This document shows positions 36,666 to 48,340 of a stretch of 64,000 nucleotides of DNA, piece by piece; within the stretch, counting starts at the first letter, position 1; each line of letters begins with the position of its first letter. The translations under genes and the position numbers were made by a program. Under the pieces are notes generated by a model. It saw nothing but the letters and a program-made list of their open reading frames with translations, did no database searches and was not told the DNA's origin. The stretch comes from Vesta saturnalis (lineage: Eukaryota > Arthropoda > Insecta > Coleoptera > Lampyridae), in assembly GCA_036346205.1 (NCBI GenBank), contig JARFJB010001945.1, positions 2,881,001 through 2,945,000 on the forward strand, in the 5' to 3' direction.

Positions 36666-36668
<3 letters not shown>
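35892..36668. mobile_element. foldback relic between two (TA)n tracts
   Basis: Arms of about 210 bp (35892-36100 and 36457-36668) are inverted copies. Shared blocks include CTAGGACAGGTAGAATAGCC, GACAATTAATTGAAAACTAC and TGGCACCATTGTAAT. The interior is about 355 bp. Both outer ends run straight into TA microsatellites. The junction of the left arm with the interior encodes a transposase C-terminus, so this is a collapsed transposon and not an unrelated MITE. Confidence 0.8.
36076..36132 (+). pseudogene. C-terminal tail of mariner-like transposase
   Basis: An open reading of 18 codons plus stop: WECFVKIRENGGHFEHLL, then TGA at 36130-36132. A Cys followed by GGHFEHLL is the usual end of transposases in this family. 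It starts inside the left arm of the foldback relic and ends in its interior. Confidence 0.6.

Positions 36669-36713
<45 letters not shown>
36669..36713. repeat. (TA)n microsatellite
   Basis: TA run abutting the right arm of the foldback relic. Confidence 0.95.
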
Positions 36714-36716
<3 letters not shown>

Positions 36717-37130
36717 CCAGAAGACATAGGAATTAGGATTCATTAATGGAAGCAATAATTCAGGAATGTAATTTTATTACTTAGAAACAGTTAGTTAATG
36801 TAAGAGTTTCATTTTACAATAGACTTGGGTACTTGCTATTTTATGTTATTTGGCAGACATGATTTTTGAACCCTAACACCAAACTTGGTACTCTAACAAT
36901 ACTCCACACCTTCTATACCTCGTACTTACGTCAAACCCATTTGTTATTAAATCTTCCGTAAATTATCTTTAAAAATATTAAAGTTTCTTATGCAATTAAT
37001 CGTTATTCAGACCTACAAGAAAATTAAATAAAGACTTTAACATTAGGAATCTTTTTTCACCAATACGTACTAAAAAATTGTATGGTACATAATTATTTTA
37101 AGATTTAGATTTTTGTCGGTATTTCAATGT
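36714..37130. other. AT-rich intergenic sequence
   Basis: No supported feature. Confidence 0.4.
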
Positions 37131-37164
37131 ACTTGAAATGTGCAGATATATCAGAAATATACGC

Positions 37165-37283
37165 TCGCACGTACACACGCCCACGATCTCGCGCACGTGC
37201 GCACGCATACACACCCGTATGCGTAAACGCACATGCATACGTACGCGAACACACGCTCATGCACACGCACACACACACACACA

Positions 37284-37314
<31 letters not shown>
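37165..37314. repeat. CA/CG-rich simple repeat
   Basis: Imperfect CACGTACACACGC-type sequence passing into a nearly pure (CA)n run (about 37266-37312). It joins directly to a reverse transcriptase reading frame. The His/Thr- and Cys/Val-rich frames are composition artefacts. Confidence 0.95.
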
Positions 37315-37315
<1 letters not shown>

Positions 37316-39075
37316 TATCAGCTAACTGCAGATATCCCAATACAATGCGGAGTTAGGCAAGGGTGTCTGGTTTGCTATACATACTGTCAATCGAGCCGCT
37401 ACTGGAAAATTTGCGTAAAGGACTTGTGGGCATAAAAATACTGTTAACACAAAGAAAAACAGTGCTATCGGCTTACGCCAACGATGTAACCATTTTCACG
37501 GAACACGTCCAAGACCTAGACAAAAGTGGTGAAATTTTTAGTAATTACGGCGAGTTCTTAGTGGCGACACAGAATGAAAGTAACTCTATAGGATTTTGGA
37601 CCGGAAAGTGGAAACATCGCGAGGACCAGCCTATCCAAATAAAATGTATTAACAAGAAAATAAAACTACTAGGAGTTACCTTGTCACACATGAACAAAAC
37701 AGTTAACAAACAACAGCTTGAACAAATACAAAACAAAATAAAAAGGACGTGTGACAGATGGAAACAAATGATAGTTCACCTATCATGCCATGGAAGGGTG
37801 GCACTAATAAATTGGTTCATAGCACCCCAAATATGGTACTCGCTACAAGTACTCCCTTTCAGCGAGAAAGACTTAAAGCCCTTGCAAAACATTTTAGTAA
37901 AATCGTTTTGGGCACAAAACACCTATGCTTACCAAAGACGATGGGAGGTTTAGGTTTGGTAAACCTCGATGCTAAAATGGAAATGTTTAGATTGGCCACA
38001 GCAAAACGATACCTGAAGGGACAAGAGGACACAAGTTGGAAGTGCCTTTTCGACTATGAACTGCGACAGAACAGACCGGGAAATATAACATGGGAGAACT
38101 TCATGCTAGAGGAAGAATCATTTACATGCCAATATATAAGCAGTTTTTAAAAACAAGTGCTACAAGCGAGCAAAATATTAAAAGTAAGCATCGACAACTA
38201 CCCGTTAACAGCTCAAGACGTGCTGGCCATCCCTTTAACTCCCACAACGCTAACAAAAAATGTTAAATTATCTCCTATATGGAAAAGAGTTGGCTATCGA
38301 ACGCTTGGAGATATTAACGACCAAAGAAAATGGCAATCCCTTCCGGAAAATATAAGAAACACACTTCAAAATAGCATATAGTTAATATACAAACAGGTTA
38401 CAGACACATACTCGAGCCAAATGAGAGACCAAGGACCACATTACAAACCAACAACATACACTCTAACCTGCGGACAGGAAAAGGTGACAATGGGGGACAT
38501 AAACAAACATAAAAAGGTAATGCTAAACGATTTTCTTAGTAAGCACTTCAAAATAGTATTACAAATAATCCAGTTAAATGGGATACCTTCAACCAGCACC
38601 CTACCCTAGGAAAAGAAAGCGCCATCGCATGGAGATTTGCGAAAGGACGGCTTGCAGACGATGTTTTTTAAAAAGATGCGGGTATAAAAACACTGATCTG
38701 TGCACGGACTGTGGAGCGATTGGCAACGCAGCTCACATTATGCTGAATTGCAAAAAGGCAACCTCTATATGGAAATGAGCAGACGATTTGTACCAAATAC
38801 TAACTGGCCAGAACCTACCAGAAAACGAGTTCATGGGAGGGGTGGGAAAGCAAATTAAAAACTGCATATTGAACACAACAAAAGCCTCTATATACAGAAT
38901 ATACATAGCTGAAAGAAAAGAAAATAGAACAGTTAAGAACCCGAAAGCGTATTGGATGGGAGCAATCAAAGGGAGAATAATGAGAGAATTTATCCAATAT
39001 AAAAGCAAAAACGATCTCGAAAATTTTGAAAAAGTGTGGTGCGCTGATAAGCCAAGCCGGCTTGCTTGTTGACAC
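37316..39075 (+). pseudogene. L1/Tx1-like LINE reverse transcriptase relic
   Basis: Begins inside the palm domain with IPIQCGVRQGCL. It continues with LLYILSIEPLLENLR and SAYANDVTIF (catalytic YADD box, here YAND, near 37475), then LLGVTLSHMNKTV, CDRWKQMIVHLSCHGRVALI and QIWYSLQVLPF. After a frameshift near 37930 come LPKTMGGLGLVNLDAKM and WKCLFDYELRQNRP. A C-terminal zinc-like region reads CTDCGAIGNAAHIMLNCKKA near 38700. The 5' half (endonuclease, N-terminal RT) is missing at the (CA)n junction. Stops and shifts split the rest into about five frames. The order GGLGL, zinc-like C/H cluster is typical of the L1/Tx1 group; the exact clade is inferred. Confidence 0.85.
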
Positions 39076-39433
39076 AATAGCCTTTGCTCCTTGTTGTTTA
39101 GTTCAAATCAAAGCTAACTGTAATTCAGCAGTTGGTACTAACCACAGAAACTTTGAATTTTTTGTTTCTAGATAACCGGATGTAATCACAAATTTTTCGT
39201 ACTCTGAAGTGTAGACATATCTTGTTTGTGTAAAATTGGAGAATATTTTCTGTGTAAAGGAGCACCAGTTTCTCAAAAACTGAACCTAGTACGACTCATA
39301 TAAAAGTCATGTTTATAATAGCCCAGAACCGAAAAATTCAATAAAAAATAAAACGTTAGTCTTAAACCAATGAACCACTCAAAGAAAGCCAGACCTAGTA
39401 GTTTCTCAGTAAACAATCCGATATATTTATATA

Positions 39434-39605
39434 CAGTGCGTCCCAAAAGTAATGTATAAATTCGTTTAGGGTTAAGTGGTGTGCTTTTTGGAAAAACTCC
39501 TTAACCCGTCGATTTTTAATGTTTTAATGCAATTTCTTTTGTGTAAAATTTATATGTACAGAATGGCACAAAAACAAGTTACGACCACCAACTTCATTTT
39601 TTATT
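39434..39605. repeat. left copy of a 170 bp inverted repeat pair
   Basis: Matches the complement of 43190-43362 over its whole length. Shared blocks: ACAGTGCGTCCCAAAAGTAA, GGTGTG-TTTTTGG, CGTCGATTTTTA, TACAG-TGG and CAAAAACAAGTTAC-ACCACC followed by AACTTCATTTTTT. Confidence 0.75.
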
Positions 39606-40470
39606 TGATTTTCGGGTTGTGCTTGAAATTCTAAGTATATTTCAGGTAATATGTCCTAACCTAAATTCAACAGGTCTTGAGAATTTTACGATTGAAAATT
39701 TCAGTAACTAAGACAGGTGTAAAACCAAGATTATTTTTTTCGTATCATTTTCAAGCAATCAGAACGTCCAATTCAGTTAAGTTACCTTGTGTAATTTCGA
39801 TAATACATGATTACACCTAGGGTAACTCTACCAATAGAAAATCTAACATTATTCGCATTTCCATAGCAACCACCTTAATTTGGTTCATACAAACTATACG
39901 AGACGTCAGTTGACGTTTCCAGCGCAGACACTAACGCAAATAAAAAAAAACGTAGTTTATAATAATTTTTATTGTACTGATATGTACTAATATTGTTTCC
40001 ATTTGGTCAAATTTTTCTCAAAAAAATAATCGCAATAAATACAAACCGTACCTCAAAATAACTATGGTTATACATTTCAAACTACCTGCATAATTACAAA
40101 TCCTGTCAGTTTGACAGATTAATCCTCCCGCTTACTATTTAAACTGTCCAACTGGTACTCTTTGTAATTATGCAACAAGTTATCGATGTATAACCGGATT
40201 ATTTTGAAGCACTTATAGTATTACTACTGAAAAACTTTTATCTATTGTTTATTGATCACCTCACATACATATATTTTTTAAGCGATCTTTTTATATTTGT
40301 AAAGAAATTTTTTTGCCGCCTTTCTTAGTTGTACCACTGATACGGTCTTAGTTACTGAAATATTCAACAGCAAAGTCTCGGAACCCATTGAGTTTAGGTT
40401 AGGACTGATTACATGAAACATACTTAGAATTTCAAGCAGAATCCGAAAATGAAATAAAAAATTCATGTAT
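39590..40470. mobile_element. MITE-like foldback element, 0.88 kb
   Basis: Positions 39590-39730 and 40325-40470 are inverted copies. Shared blocks include TTGAAATTCTAAGTAT, GTCCTAACCTAAA and ATTTCAGTAACTAAGAC. No coding frame remains inside. The left arm overlaps the start of the larger inverted pair (39434 with 43362). Confidence 0.75.
40045..40225. mobile_element. small nested MITE, ~180 bp
   Basis: ACCTCAAAATAACTATGGTT, ATAC and TGCATAATTACAAA on the left pair with TTTGTAATTATGCA, ATGTATAACC and ATTATTTTGAAG on the right. It lies at the centre of the 0.88 kb foldback and may have inserted into it, or it may be that element's own inner symmetry. Confidence 0.65.
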
Positions 40471-43015
40471 TGTTACGGTCGGAAATGAAATTAACGTGGC
40501 GGTGGGACAGAGGGCGTGCGCGTATTTTTGAATTTCAAAATACTGAAGGTATGTAGTTGGAATAGTCAAGTAATGGGCGCCAGACTGTTATTAAACCGAA
40601 ATCGGTAAAGACACACCTGGGTACACGTAAATAAATCAACCTTCAACAGTCAAAAGATCTCACTTACCTTACGTTGGCTACCTCCAGGTGCACGTCGGAG
40701 ATGCTTCGAAACTTTAGCTTTAGAACAAATCTCAAAATATCTGCACGCTCAAATATTAAGGCAGCACGTGAGCTAATCAACTGTTATGGTTCACTGATTT
40801 TTTCATTTAATTTTACGTTACGTTACCCCCAACGTAAACAAAATATCCTCAACAAGACAAAAAATAAACAACGCTAAATGGTTCGTTTAATTATTACAAA
40901 ATCAAATTCAAATACTAATCGTCCCCAAAGCTCTGCCATCAATCGAACTCAAACCAAAATAATTAGACATAAACTAGATAAACGCCATTCAAAATTCCTC
41001 TAATTTGTTACGTTAAACAAGACACTATTTAATAAACTATATGAAACTAAATGCGTCAATTTTAGAAAATTACCATTGGTTTACTTTCAAACTAAATCAA
41101 TAAAATGTTAAATCAAACTTTAGCTTTTAATTAATTCTTTTTAGTTTGAATATTTAAATATCCACTTTTCGTAAATTATTGCTTTCACTGGTCGGGAGAT
41201 CACAAATAATGCTATAAAATTCAATTAACTGTTCACCTATTCTATAAACATCAGTAAAACCAGAAAAACACAACAATGTACATATGTTAACACTACTTAA
41301 CACTCAATTTAAATCTTAAAAATTTAAAATAGGGGAGAACGTAATTTGGGTTAACCTGAAAGTTCACCTGATAGCCTTAATTTTAAATTTCGTCAATAAA
41401 TTTATCCAGCTATGGTTAAAATTCCAAAACATTTACGTAACCAAATAGTCACTCAAAATCAATCTTCATACACTTAAATCTGTAGTACATTTAATTACAT
41501 ATTAAAAAGAAAACAAAGATAGCGCAAATAAAAGTAGTACGTCGACCGTAATTTACAATGACGTGAAAGCAACAACACGTCAGCTAAAACGACTACGTTT
41601 ATTCGCTTTATGTCAAAATAGTTTTGCCAAAATGCGAACAATCGTATGATAACACAATCACAATACACGTACAATGTCAAATTACCTTCTACAAGAATTC
41701 TTTAGTACTTCTCCTCCGGGTGACCGCGGAAGGAATCTGGACGTAACCGGTTTCGGGATACCTGCTGAATGACTTCCCAATTGGGAAACCAAGGCAGCAA
41801 TTTCCAAATACCAGTTTTAATAACGTTACGTTTTATTTGTCTAGCCTGGACGTTATATAGGTTATGTACACAAAGAATAGCTTTTATGCACGAGTTATTT
41901 ACACAATCTTGCCTAATCTTAAATTAATTCGGTAACTTTATTTACAAGGCCGTTTATGATTTATAAAAAATGTCTATATACAAGTTTATTTACAGTAAGA
42001 CTCTCGTCTGTTGCAGCTGATTGTTATTACGAGGAAACAGAACGTTGTGCCTTCACAATAGTTTTTATTCCATAAAGATAATCCGAGTTTTTTTGCGTTT
42101 AGTATTCCATTAATAAGATGCACTTAGCCAAAAACATACATTTATGAAATGTTCGTTAATTGACACCAAGTGTCCGTAACTTCGAAAGAAATAACCAGGC
42201 GAGATGAACGACTACACATATATCCACCAAGCTGGTGCTTCAGTTGTATACAACTTCCCCGACAGGTTCGGTCCTCCAGGTGTTCGAAAAAAGGCACGCC
42301 CCGTATCACAGATCACATCTTCCACACACGAGAATCAGATCAAGAAAAATCCCCGCGCAATTAATCTCGCAAAAAACAGCTTCTCTCTCTCTCAATAATA
42401 TTGCAACATCTTTCTCAACCAAACCTTGACATGAAAAAAAAAACTGATAACGCTGGGCGCTATTAATTTACCCAAGTACAAATTGTTATCCATAGAATTA
42501 TTACCTTGAAGATAACGATAATTAATTAACACCAACGGATTGAGATACTACATTCCAACAGAAAAACGGCGTCAGTTACTAAAACGCAATAAGTAAAAAT
42601 GACATCAGCAGCACCTGCCTTAAACAACGAACTCAACGAATGATCTCAGCCTTCAATTTAAATTCGGACTTTTCTTATCAGCAACTATGTTTTATTTTTA
42701 AAACTCTTATATAAAAATCTACAGGAAAAATAATTTAGGTTCAACTTTAAAATTTTCTATTTCCAATTAATTAATCCACGAAAATATTTAAATGGCAAAT
42801 TTAGAAATCCATTTCTAAATAGCAACACGCAAACTTTAATTCAAAAACCACTATAAAACTTAGGGATATCAATCAATCTAATTTCAATTTTACTTGTACT
42901 CTTATGACCACAAAAAAACAAATTTCGTTAGCGTGCATTGAGTAAACAGCAAAAAAAAAAAAACGAAAAAGAAAAAAAGACGCATATATACAGGGCGTTC
43001 AAATACAATGAGAGT
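40471..43015. other. mixed intergenic sequence, GC-richer patches
   Basis: A TGTTACGGTCGGAAATG start at about 40472 and a GC-richer patch at 41700-41770 suggest decayed LTR-type or other insertions. I cannot identify coding or paired ends. The three overlapping plus-strand frames at 42170-42429 carry no recognisable motif. Confidence 0.35.
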
Positions 43016-43101
43016 GTTCATTTGAAAAAGAAGTTGATGGCGGTTGTAACTTGTTTTGGTAACTTTAAACCAATTTAGACATTATTTCTGGCACACACAC
43101 T

Positions 43102-43102
43102 A

Positions 43103-43178
<76 letters not shown>
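43102..43178. repeat. (TA)n microsatellite
   Basis: About 77 bp of TA preceded by CACACACAC, located just inside the right copy of the 170 bp inverted pair. Confidence 0.95.
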
Positions 43179-43180
<2 letters not shown>

Positions 43181-43184
43181 GGCA

Positions 43185-43365
43185 GAATCCAAAAATCACA
43201 AAAAAATGAAGTTGGTGGTAGTAACTTGTTTTTGGCCCACCCTGTATACTTAAATTTACCATCAAACAAACCTTATTAAAATATAAAAATCGACGAGTCC
43301 GACCGTCTTCCCAAAAAACACACCGTCGATTTAGACATTACTTCTGGGATGCACTGTATAAATCG
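43185..43365. repeat. right copy of the 170 bp inverted repeat pair
   Basis: Complement of 39434-39605. In addition, 43032-43090 (AAGTTGATGGCGGTTGTAAC, TTAGACATTATTTCTGG) repeats parts of this copy in the same orientation on the other side of the TA run, so the end sequence is duplicated here. Confidence 0.7.
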
Positions 43366-44985
43366 TTTTAGGTGCGCGTTTTATAAAAATCTAATTAAAA
43401 TTATGTTACAATGGTATTAATTCTATTTAAATGACTGTTAAAGACTCATGTTAATTTGATTGATATTATGATATTTAAGATTAGATGAAATTTTAATATT
43501 AGTAAAATTCTGAAGAAGGTTGGACTAAGGAAATGCGAAATGGAATTTAATTTACGAAGCAACAGCAAGAATAATTTGAGAAAATTGTCTAATAAGCCGT
43601 GATATGAGTTTGAGTCCCTGGGAAATTTAATAATCGTAATATTCCAGTTTCAGTAGACGTTCCAGCCGACAGTAACGTTTTTTTAAATAATTTCCGGAGA
43701 TTTATGTATGTAAAAATGGTCGACAGGTGATTATAATGATTTTATTAGAGGGCATGTGCTTAAATAACTATCGTAAAATTGCCTCCATTCAGGTATATTC
43801 ATTTCTAACTAAAGTGACATTTTCGCAAATGATTCACTATTATCATTCCAAGAGACCGCATAATGTAGTCGACCTTTTATCTGGTGACGCTTCATTGCTG
43901 TTTCGGAGGTGAAATAATTATTCAACTCTACCTGCAGTAGGGATGCAGCGTTATGTCAGTGAAAAGTGTCAAGGGATGCGGATATAACCCTATTGAAACG
44001 TAACCGAGATTGTGATCGTTCGAAAAGTAATTGTATTGTCGATGAAGGCTACATGAAAACTGCATTCTCATCTATATATCAAAACGTCGAGTTCTTATTG
44101 GATCGATGGTGAAGGAAAATTGCATAAGGAAATAATGGTGTCATATATAAAGTACTATGTATGGCGTAAAAATACTTCTGAGAAATAAGACAGTGATTGA
44201 AACTTCTATCTAACAAATGAAATAGATAGCGTTGAGAGTAGAATCCTTTGAAACGCCGAACATATGTGATAACTCGACAACGCACATTACCCCTAAATGT
44301 GCAGATATAAAACTATATCGTTTTAGATGTGACGAGGAGAAAGTAGAAATAACGAGCGGTAATAAGTCAATGTCTCTTAGCTTAATGGGGTAATCACAAC
44401 TACATAATTCACCCTATTTCCTTTTCAGATTAAACATACAGAGACAGCAAAGAATATTTAGATAAAGTAGTATACTCCCAATTTGAGTTTTAATTTATTT
44501 ATTTGTTTGTGATCATAGTTTATTACTATACCGTCTCATATTTTTTGTCGTGTCAATTGTGACACTTCGTATAAGTACGGATTTCGTATTGGTGGCACTG
44601 ATAAAAAAATAAATCTCATAGATTTCGAAGGTTGCTATCTTATTTAAATTATTAGAATAATGTTTTTAGATGGTACGTATTTCTTACTATTCTTGTAAAA
44701 CCTCGAAACTCTCAAATAAACTAAGGGTTATTAGTTACACCAGTTGTATATTTTTACGAAACTAATGTCGTAATTATACTATGGCGGTCAATATTTGGAT
44801 TTTGCTAACATAATTAATGACCTATGTGTTTGTGTTTAACTTTAATAAACCCTTTTGCACGACATGTTTGAACAATTGTTTCCTCCTGGCGGGTTAAGAA
44901 AGTAGGCATTGTCCATTTCATTTGAGGTATGAAAGCCTCATTTTGCTAGGTGTGCAAAGAAATTGATATTTTTCTTAAGCTGACA
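43366..44985. other. intergenic sequence, weak transposase-like frame
   Basis: A plus-strand frame at 43727-43912 starts MIIMILLEGMCLNNYRKIAS, which faintly resembles the first helix of the mariner-like transposases in this window. Nothing downstream supports it. Otherwise nothing is recognised. Confidence 0.3.
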
Positions 44986-45049
44986 ACTGTACCAATAATG
45001 TGACAACTAACAAATGACAATTCTAACCAACATTTCGTTTGTATCAAGC

Positions 45050-45990
45050 ATGAGATTAAATGGACCTCCAGAGATCCGGTGATCGTGGTGGCCATCGAAC
45101 AGGTCCATTTGTTCCAATCCATCCTGGGAAAACGTTCATTTAGCCAGTTTTGTATTATTCTAGCATTGTGGGCTGGAGCCTCATCCTGCTGGAAGAATAT
45201 ATCGTTCAGTTGAGCCAGTGGAATATCTTCTAAATGTTCATAGTTTTTTCTTGTAGAATTTGTAAGTACCCATTAGAGTCTAGGTTTTCTTCATAAATCT
45301 TGTGAACTATTTTTCGGTTGAAAATAAAGCAGGAGACATTAAATCTGAACTTGCCTTGACGCTCACGTGGGTGTTTCCTTGACTCCAAAACCGCGAGTTG
45401 TGTCTATTAAGAATTCCCGAACTTGTGAAATGTGCCTCGTCTGACCAAATTATTTTTTGTTCAAAATTATTGTCCTGAGTTTTCATATTTATAAACGAAT
45501 TGCAGAACTGCAATCTACATCACCAGTGTGCAGATGATGAACAAGTTTATACTTGTAGGGTTTGAATTTATGTTTTTTTAAAATCCTTTGCACTGTTGTT
45601 TTAGACACACCGGTCTCTTCATCTATTTTCCTGTGCGAGGTTTCAGGAGTAGCTTGAACAACTGCTAAAACGTTGATCTCTGATTCCTCGTTCTCTTTGT
45701 TGTAAACTCGGGGTCGAGGTTTGTCAAAACATCCATGTTGGCAAAGATTAAATTTTAATTTTTGAAATATTCTTCTGTCGGGTTGTCTTCTTTCGGGATA
45801 TCTATATGACAAAATAGGTATATAAAATAAATACAAATTCTAAGGTAAAGATTAACTGACCTGTTCAGATAGAGTTCTAAGGCCTGGTCTGCGTTTTCAT
45901 TAGATAATATGAAGCAGGTATTCATATCATATTTCTCAAAGTTTTCAAATTTTTGGTTTCAAGCCATATTAAAAAATAATTAACAACAAC
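45050..45990 (-). pseudogene. mariner-like transposase, broken
   Basis: Reading from about 45800: RYPERRQPDRRIFQKLKFNL, CFDKPRPRVYNKENEESEIN and VLAVVQATPETSHRKIDEET. Then GVSKTTVQRILKKHKFKPYK and LVHHLHTGDVD form the paired helix-turn-helix and linker. After a frameshift near 45500 comes IIWSDEAHFTSSGILNRHNS (first catalytic Asp box). The second Asp box is not legible. Near 45100, WNKWTC/WPPRSPDL-like text (complement of CCGGTGATCGTGGTGGCCAT) marks the third box. The N-terminal half is about half identical by eye to the 19.2 kb relic. Confidence 0.85.
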
Positions 45991-46290
45991 AACAAGAACA
46001 AGAACGATAACAATAAACAAAAACAACGAATAACAATAAACATCGGCACTAAATTTAGGAAAATGTAACCAGGAATAATTTGAGAGAAGCAGAAACTTCA
46101 AAAATCAAAAACCTAAGTAATGGCAGAACGTTAATTATTTCGTTTTTTGCGTTACCATGGTTACCCACGGCTATCTACTATTATCAATGTAAATTATGGA
46201 AAAAAATCATTTTGTCACGTTATTTATAAAAATAAATATAGACTATGCTATATTTTTGAAAAGCTCTTGGCAAGGGGAAAAAGATTTTAA
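45991..46290. other. short spacer
   Basis: An AACAACAAGAACAAGAACG-type patch near 45985, otherwise nothing. Confidence 0.4.
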
Positions 46291-46298
46291 AAAAATAT

Positions 46299-46576
46299 AT
46301 AGGGTGTCCCATAAAAAAAGTAGGTTATGTCAATATTTCAAAAATACAGTTTTTACTTTTTCAATATATCTGACAATAAGAGTTATAGGGGATGACTGAA
46401 AATTCAATTTTTTAAAATCACCCTGTAGCACACAAACTAAGATCGCTATGGCAAATTTGATTAGTGCATCTTTGGTTTCATTAAAAAATAGCACGCTGTT
46501 GCGAAAACCGCAAGGTTCTAACCTAAAAAATAAGCGAGATACCCCGTAAAACATACGAAAATTGGACAACCTGTAC
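46299..46576. mobile_element. possible short non-autonomous element
   Basis: Starts TATAGGGTGTCCCATAAAA and ends with the complement of TACAGGTTGTCCAATTTTC. The two ends share about 10 of 13 outer positions and face each other 280 bp apart. There is no coding region. Confidence 0.4.
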
Positions 46577-46944
46577 ATAACTTTAGAAACAAAACCTAAC
46601 CTTAAATAGCGAGTACGCGGGACGTAGATAGTAAATTAAAGCAAAACACATAATTGACATTATTGTGAATTAAAATGAAATTGAAAATTACAATTTGTTC
46701 AATTTTGGAATCTAATTTGTAATAAAATGGTAACCTATTTGCTCTTGCAATTACTATTATTTGTTTTTAATTCCTAATATGTATAATTATACCATAATGA
46801 GACCGGCCGAGAGAAAAATAGTATTCCAACCTCGGTAAAAAGTACTATTCCAGACTTCACATTACAGACCTCGCCTGACGGCTTGGTCTATAAACTTGTG
46901 ATCGGTCTACAAAATAGTACTTTCTTACCTAGGTTTGAAATGTA
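46565..46944. repeat. left copy of duplicated segment
   Basis: Matches 47873-48330 in the same orientation. Shared blocks include GTACATAACTTTAGAAACAA, AACCTAACCTT, GTAGATAGTAAATTAAAGC, CATAATGAGACCGGCC and ATCGGTCT. This copy is interrupted at its right end by the mariner insertion at 46945. Confidence 0.8.
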
Positions 46945-47705
46945 TTAGGGTGGCCCATAAGAAATGTCGTTTTTTTGGAGTTTCTTATTGAACCCTTCTG
47001 CTCCTATCTAGAAAACATTTTATATGTTAATGCTATGCAGTATTAAAAGCTAATCAAGCAGGCGAATGTCCCCGTCTAATTTTCTTCTGATATTATTTTG
47101 TTTCTAACTAGCAATAAACGTCTAAAAGGCTGGCGAAAAATACGAAATCTAGATACTGTTGCGTCATTACTGGAAATAAAACGTTTCTGGAACCGCCGCA
47201 GTTAAAAAAATATGCGAAGTGGAAGGGGAAGGAATAGTGAACATTCGTACGGCGCAGATCTGGTTTCGAAAATTTACTGGCGGAGTCTCAAGGGGAAACA
47301 AGGATCTGGTCGGCCCAACTCATTAAGTAACGCTGGACTTCGAGATGTTGTTAAAGCAAATCCATCGACAAGTACCTACCCGTAAGTTGTCAGCAGAAAT
47401 TGGGTATAACAAAGAAACCGTAAGGCGCCATTTGCACCAACTTGGAAAAGACAATAAACGCTGTAGAGAAGTTCCTCACGACTTAACGCCAGCAATGGCA
47501 GAAAGGCGAGTTCAGGTTTGTGATCAACTGCTTTCCAATCCTTGGTATGAACGTTTGAAAAGTGGATTTACTTCAAAAATCCTAGCATAGAAAATCAGTG
47601 GATTACTGTTGGGAAACCTGCATTGCCGGTTCCCAAACGAGAAAGGTTCGAAAAGGAAGGTTATGCTTTGTGTATGGTGGAATTTTGAAGGGGTTTCTTA
47701 TGCGG
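46945..47705 (+). pseudogene. mariner (SETMAR/Mos1-type) transposase relic, 3' truncated
   Basis: The 5' end TTAGGGTGGCCCATAAGAAA follows a TA and is a classic mariner end (compare TTAGGTTGGC-GATAAG). The coding remains start near 47200: ACEVEGEGIVNIRTAQIWFR and KFTGG (first helix-turn-helix). An open frame at 47345-47590 follows with IHRQVPTRKLSAEIGYNKET, VRRHLHQLGK, VPHDLTPAMAERRVQVCDQL and the linker. The reading continues past a TAG with PNEKGSKRKVMLCVWWNFEG, the strand beside the catalytic core. The catalytic Asp boxes themselves and the 3' end are lost. This is canonical mariner, distinct from the other families here. Confidence 0.85.
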
Positions 47706-47805
47706 ACAACTGTATCAGTAATGTGACACCTACCAAATGACAATTCTGACCTACATTTAGTTTGTATCAAGCATGAGATTCAATGGACTTCCAGAGAAAT
47801 TTATG
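47695..47805. repeat. scrap shared with the 45 kb relic
   Basis: GACAACTGTATCAGTAATGT, ACAAATGACAATTCT-like text and TTTGTATCAAGCATGAGATT repeat 44985-45078 in the same orientation. It lies exactly at the broken 3' end of the mariner relic. Confidence 0.75.
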
Positions 47806-47872
47806 GAAGGTAAGCTTGAATTAAAGAATTAACTGTATATTTAATAATTAATTTTATTGTTTTAGACCGCTG

Positions 47873-48330
47873 CCACTTGTACATAACTTTAGAAACAAAA
47901 CCTAACCTTGAACAGGGTGTACGCGAGAAGTAGATAGTAAATTAAAGCGAAACAAATATTCGTGTAATCGATAACAGCCCTCGAAGAACCTTATTAATTC
48001 AAAACAACAAAATAAATAAGAACAGAAGGTAACTGACGGATGGACCTGGAAATAAAGGTACTAAACACGCATAGAAATTGATCATCGAGCACACGGCTAG
48101 TAATAAAATAGTAATCCGATTAAACAAAAATTATTCCTTAGAGGCAATTACCATTATTTGTTTTTAGTTCCTAATATGTAATATTATGCCATAATGAGAC
48201 CGGCCAGGAGAAAAATAGTACCTATTCAAACCTCGGTAGAAAGTAGGTACTATTGCAGACCTCACATTACATTATAAACTTGTTATCGGTCTGCAAAATA
48301 GTATTTTCTTACCTATGCTTGAAATGTACT
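47873..48330. repeat. right copy of duplicated segment
   Basis: Direct repeat of 46565-46944, diverged, and continuing past the point where the left copy is cut by the mariner (CTTGAAATGTACTATTTTCA here, TTTGAAATGTA then mariner there). Confidence 0.8.
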
Positions 48331-48340
48331 ATTTTCACTA

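Noticed and set aside
33179..40480. Possible LTR retrotransposon bounded by TGTTACG starts at 33179 and 40472
   Set aside because: The two starts diverge after about 7 bases and there is no gag, protease, integrase or primer-binding site between them.
42170..42429. Three overlapping plus-strand frames of 64 codons each
   Set aside because: Mutually overlapping in all three frames, with no motif or start context to prefer one.
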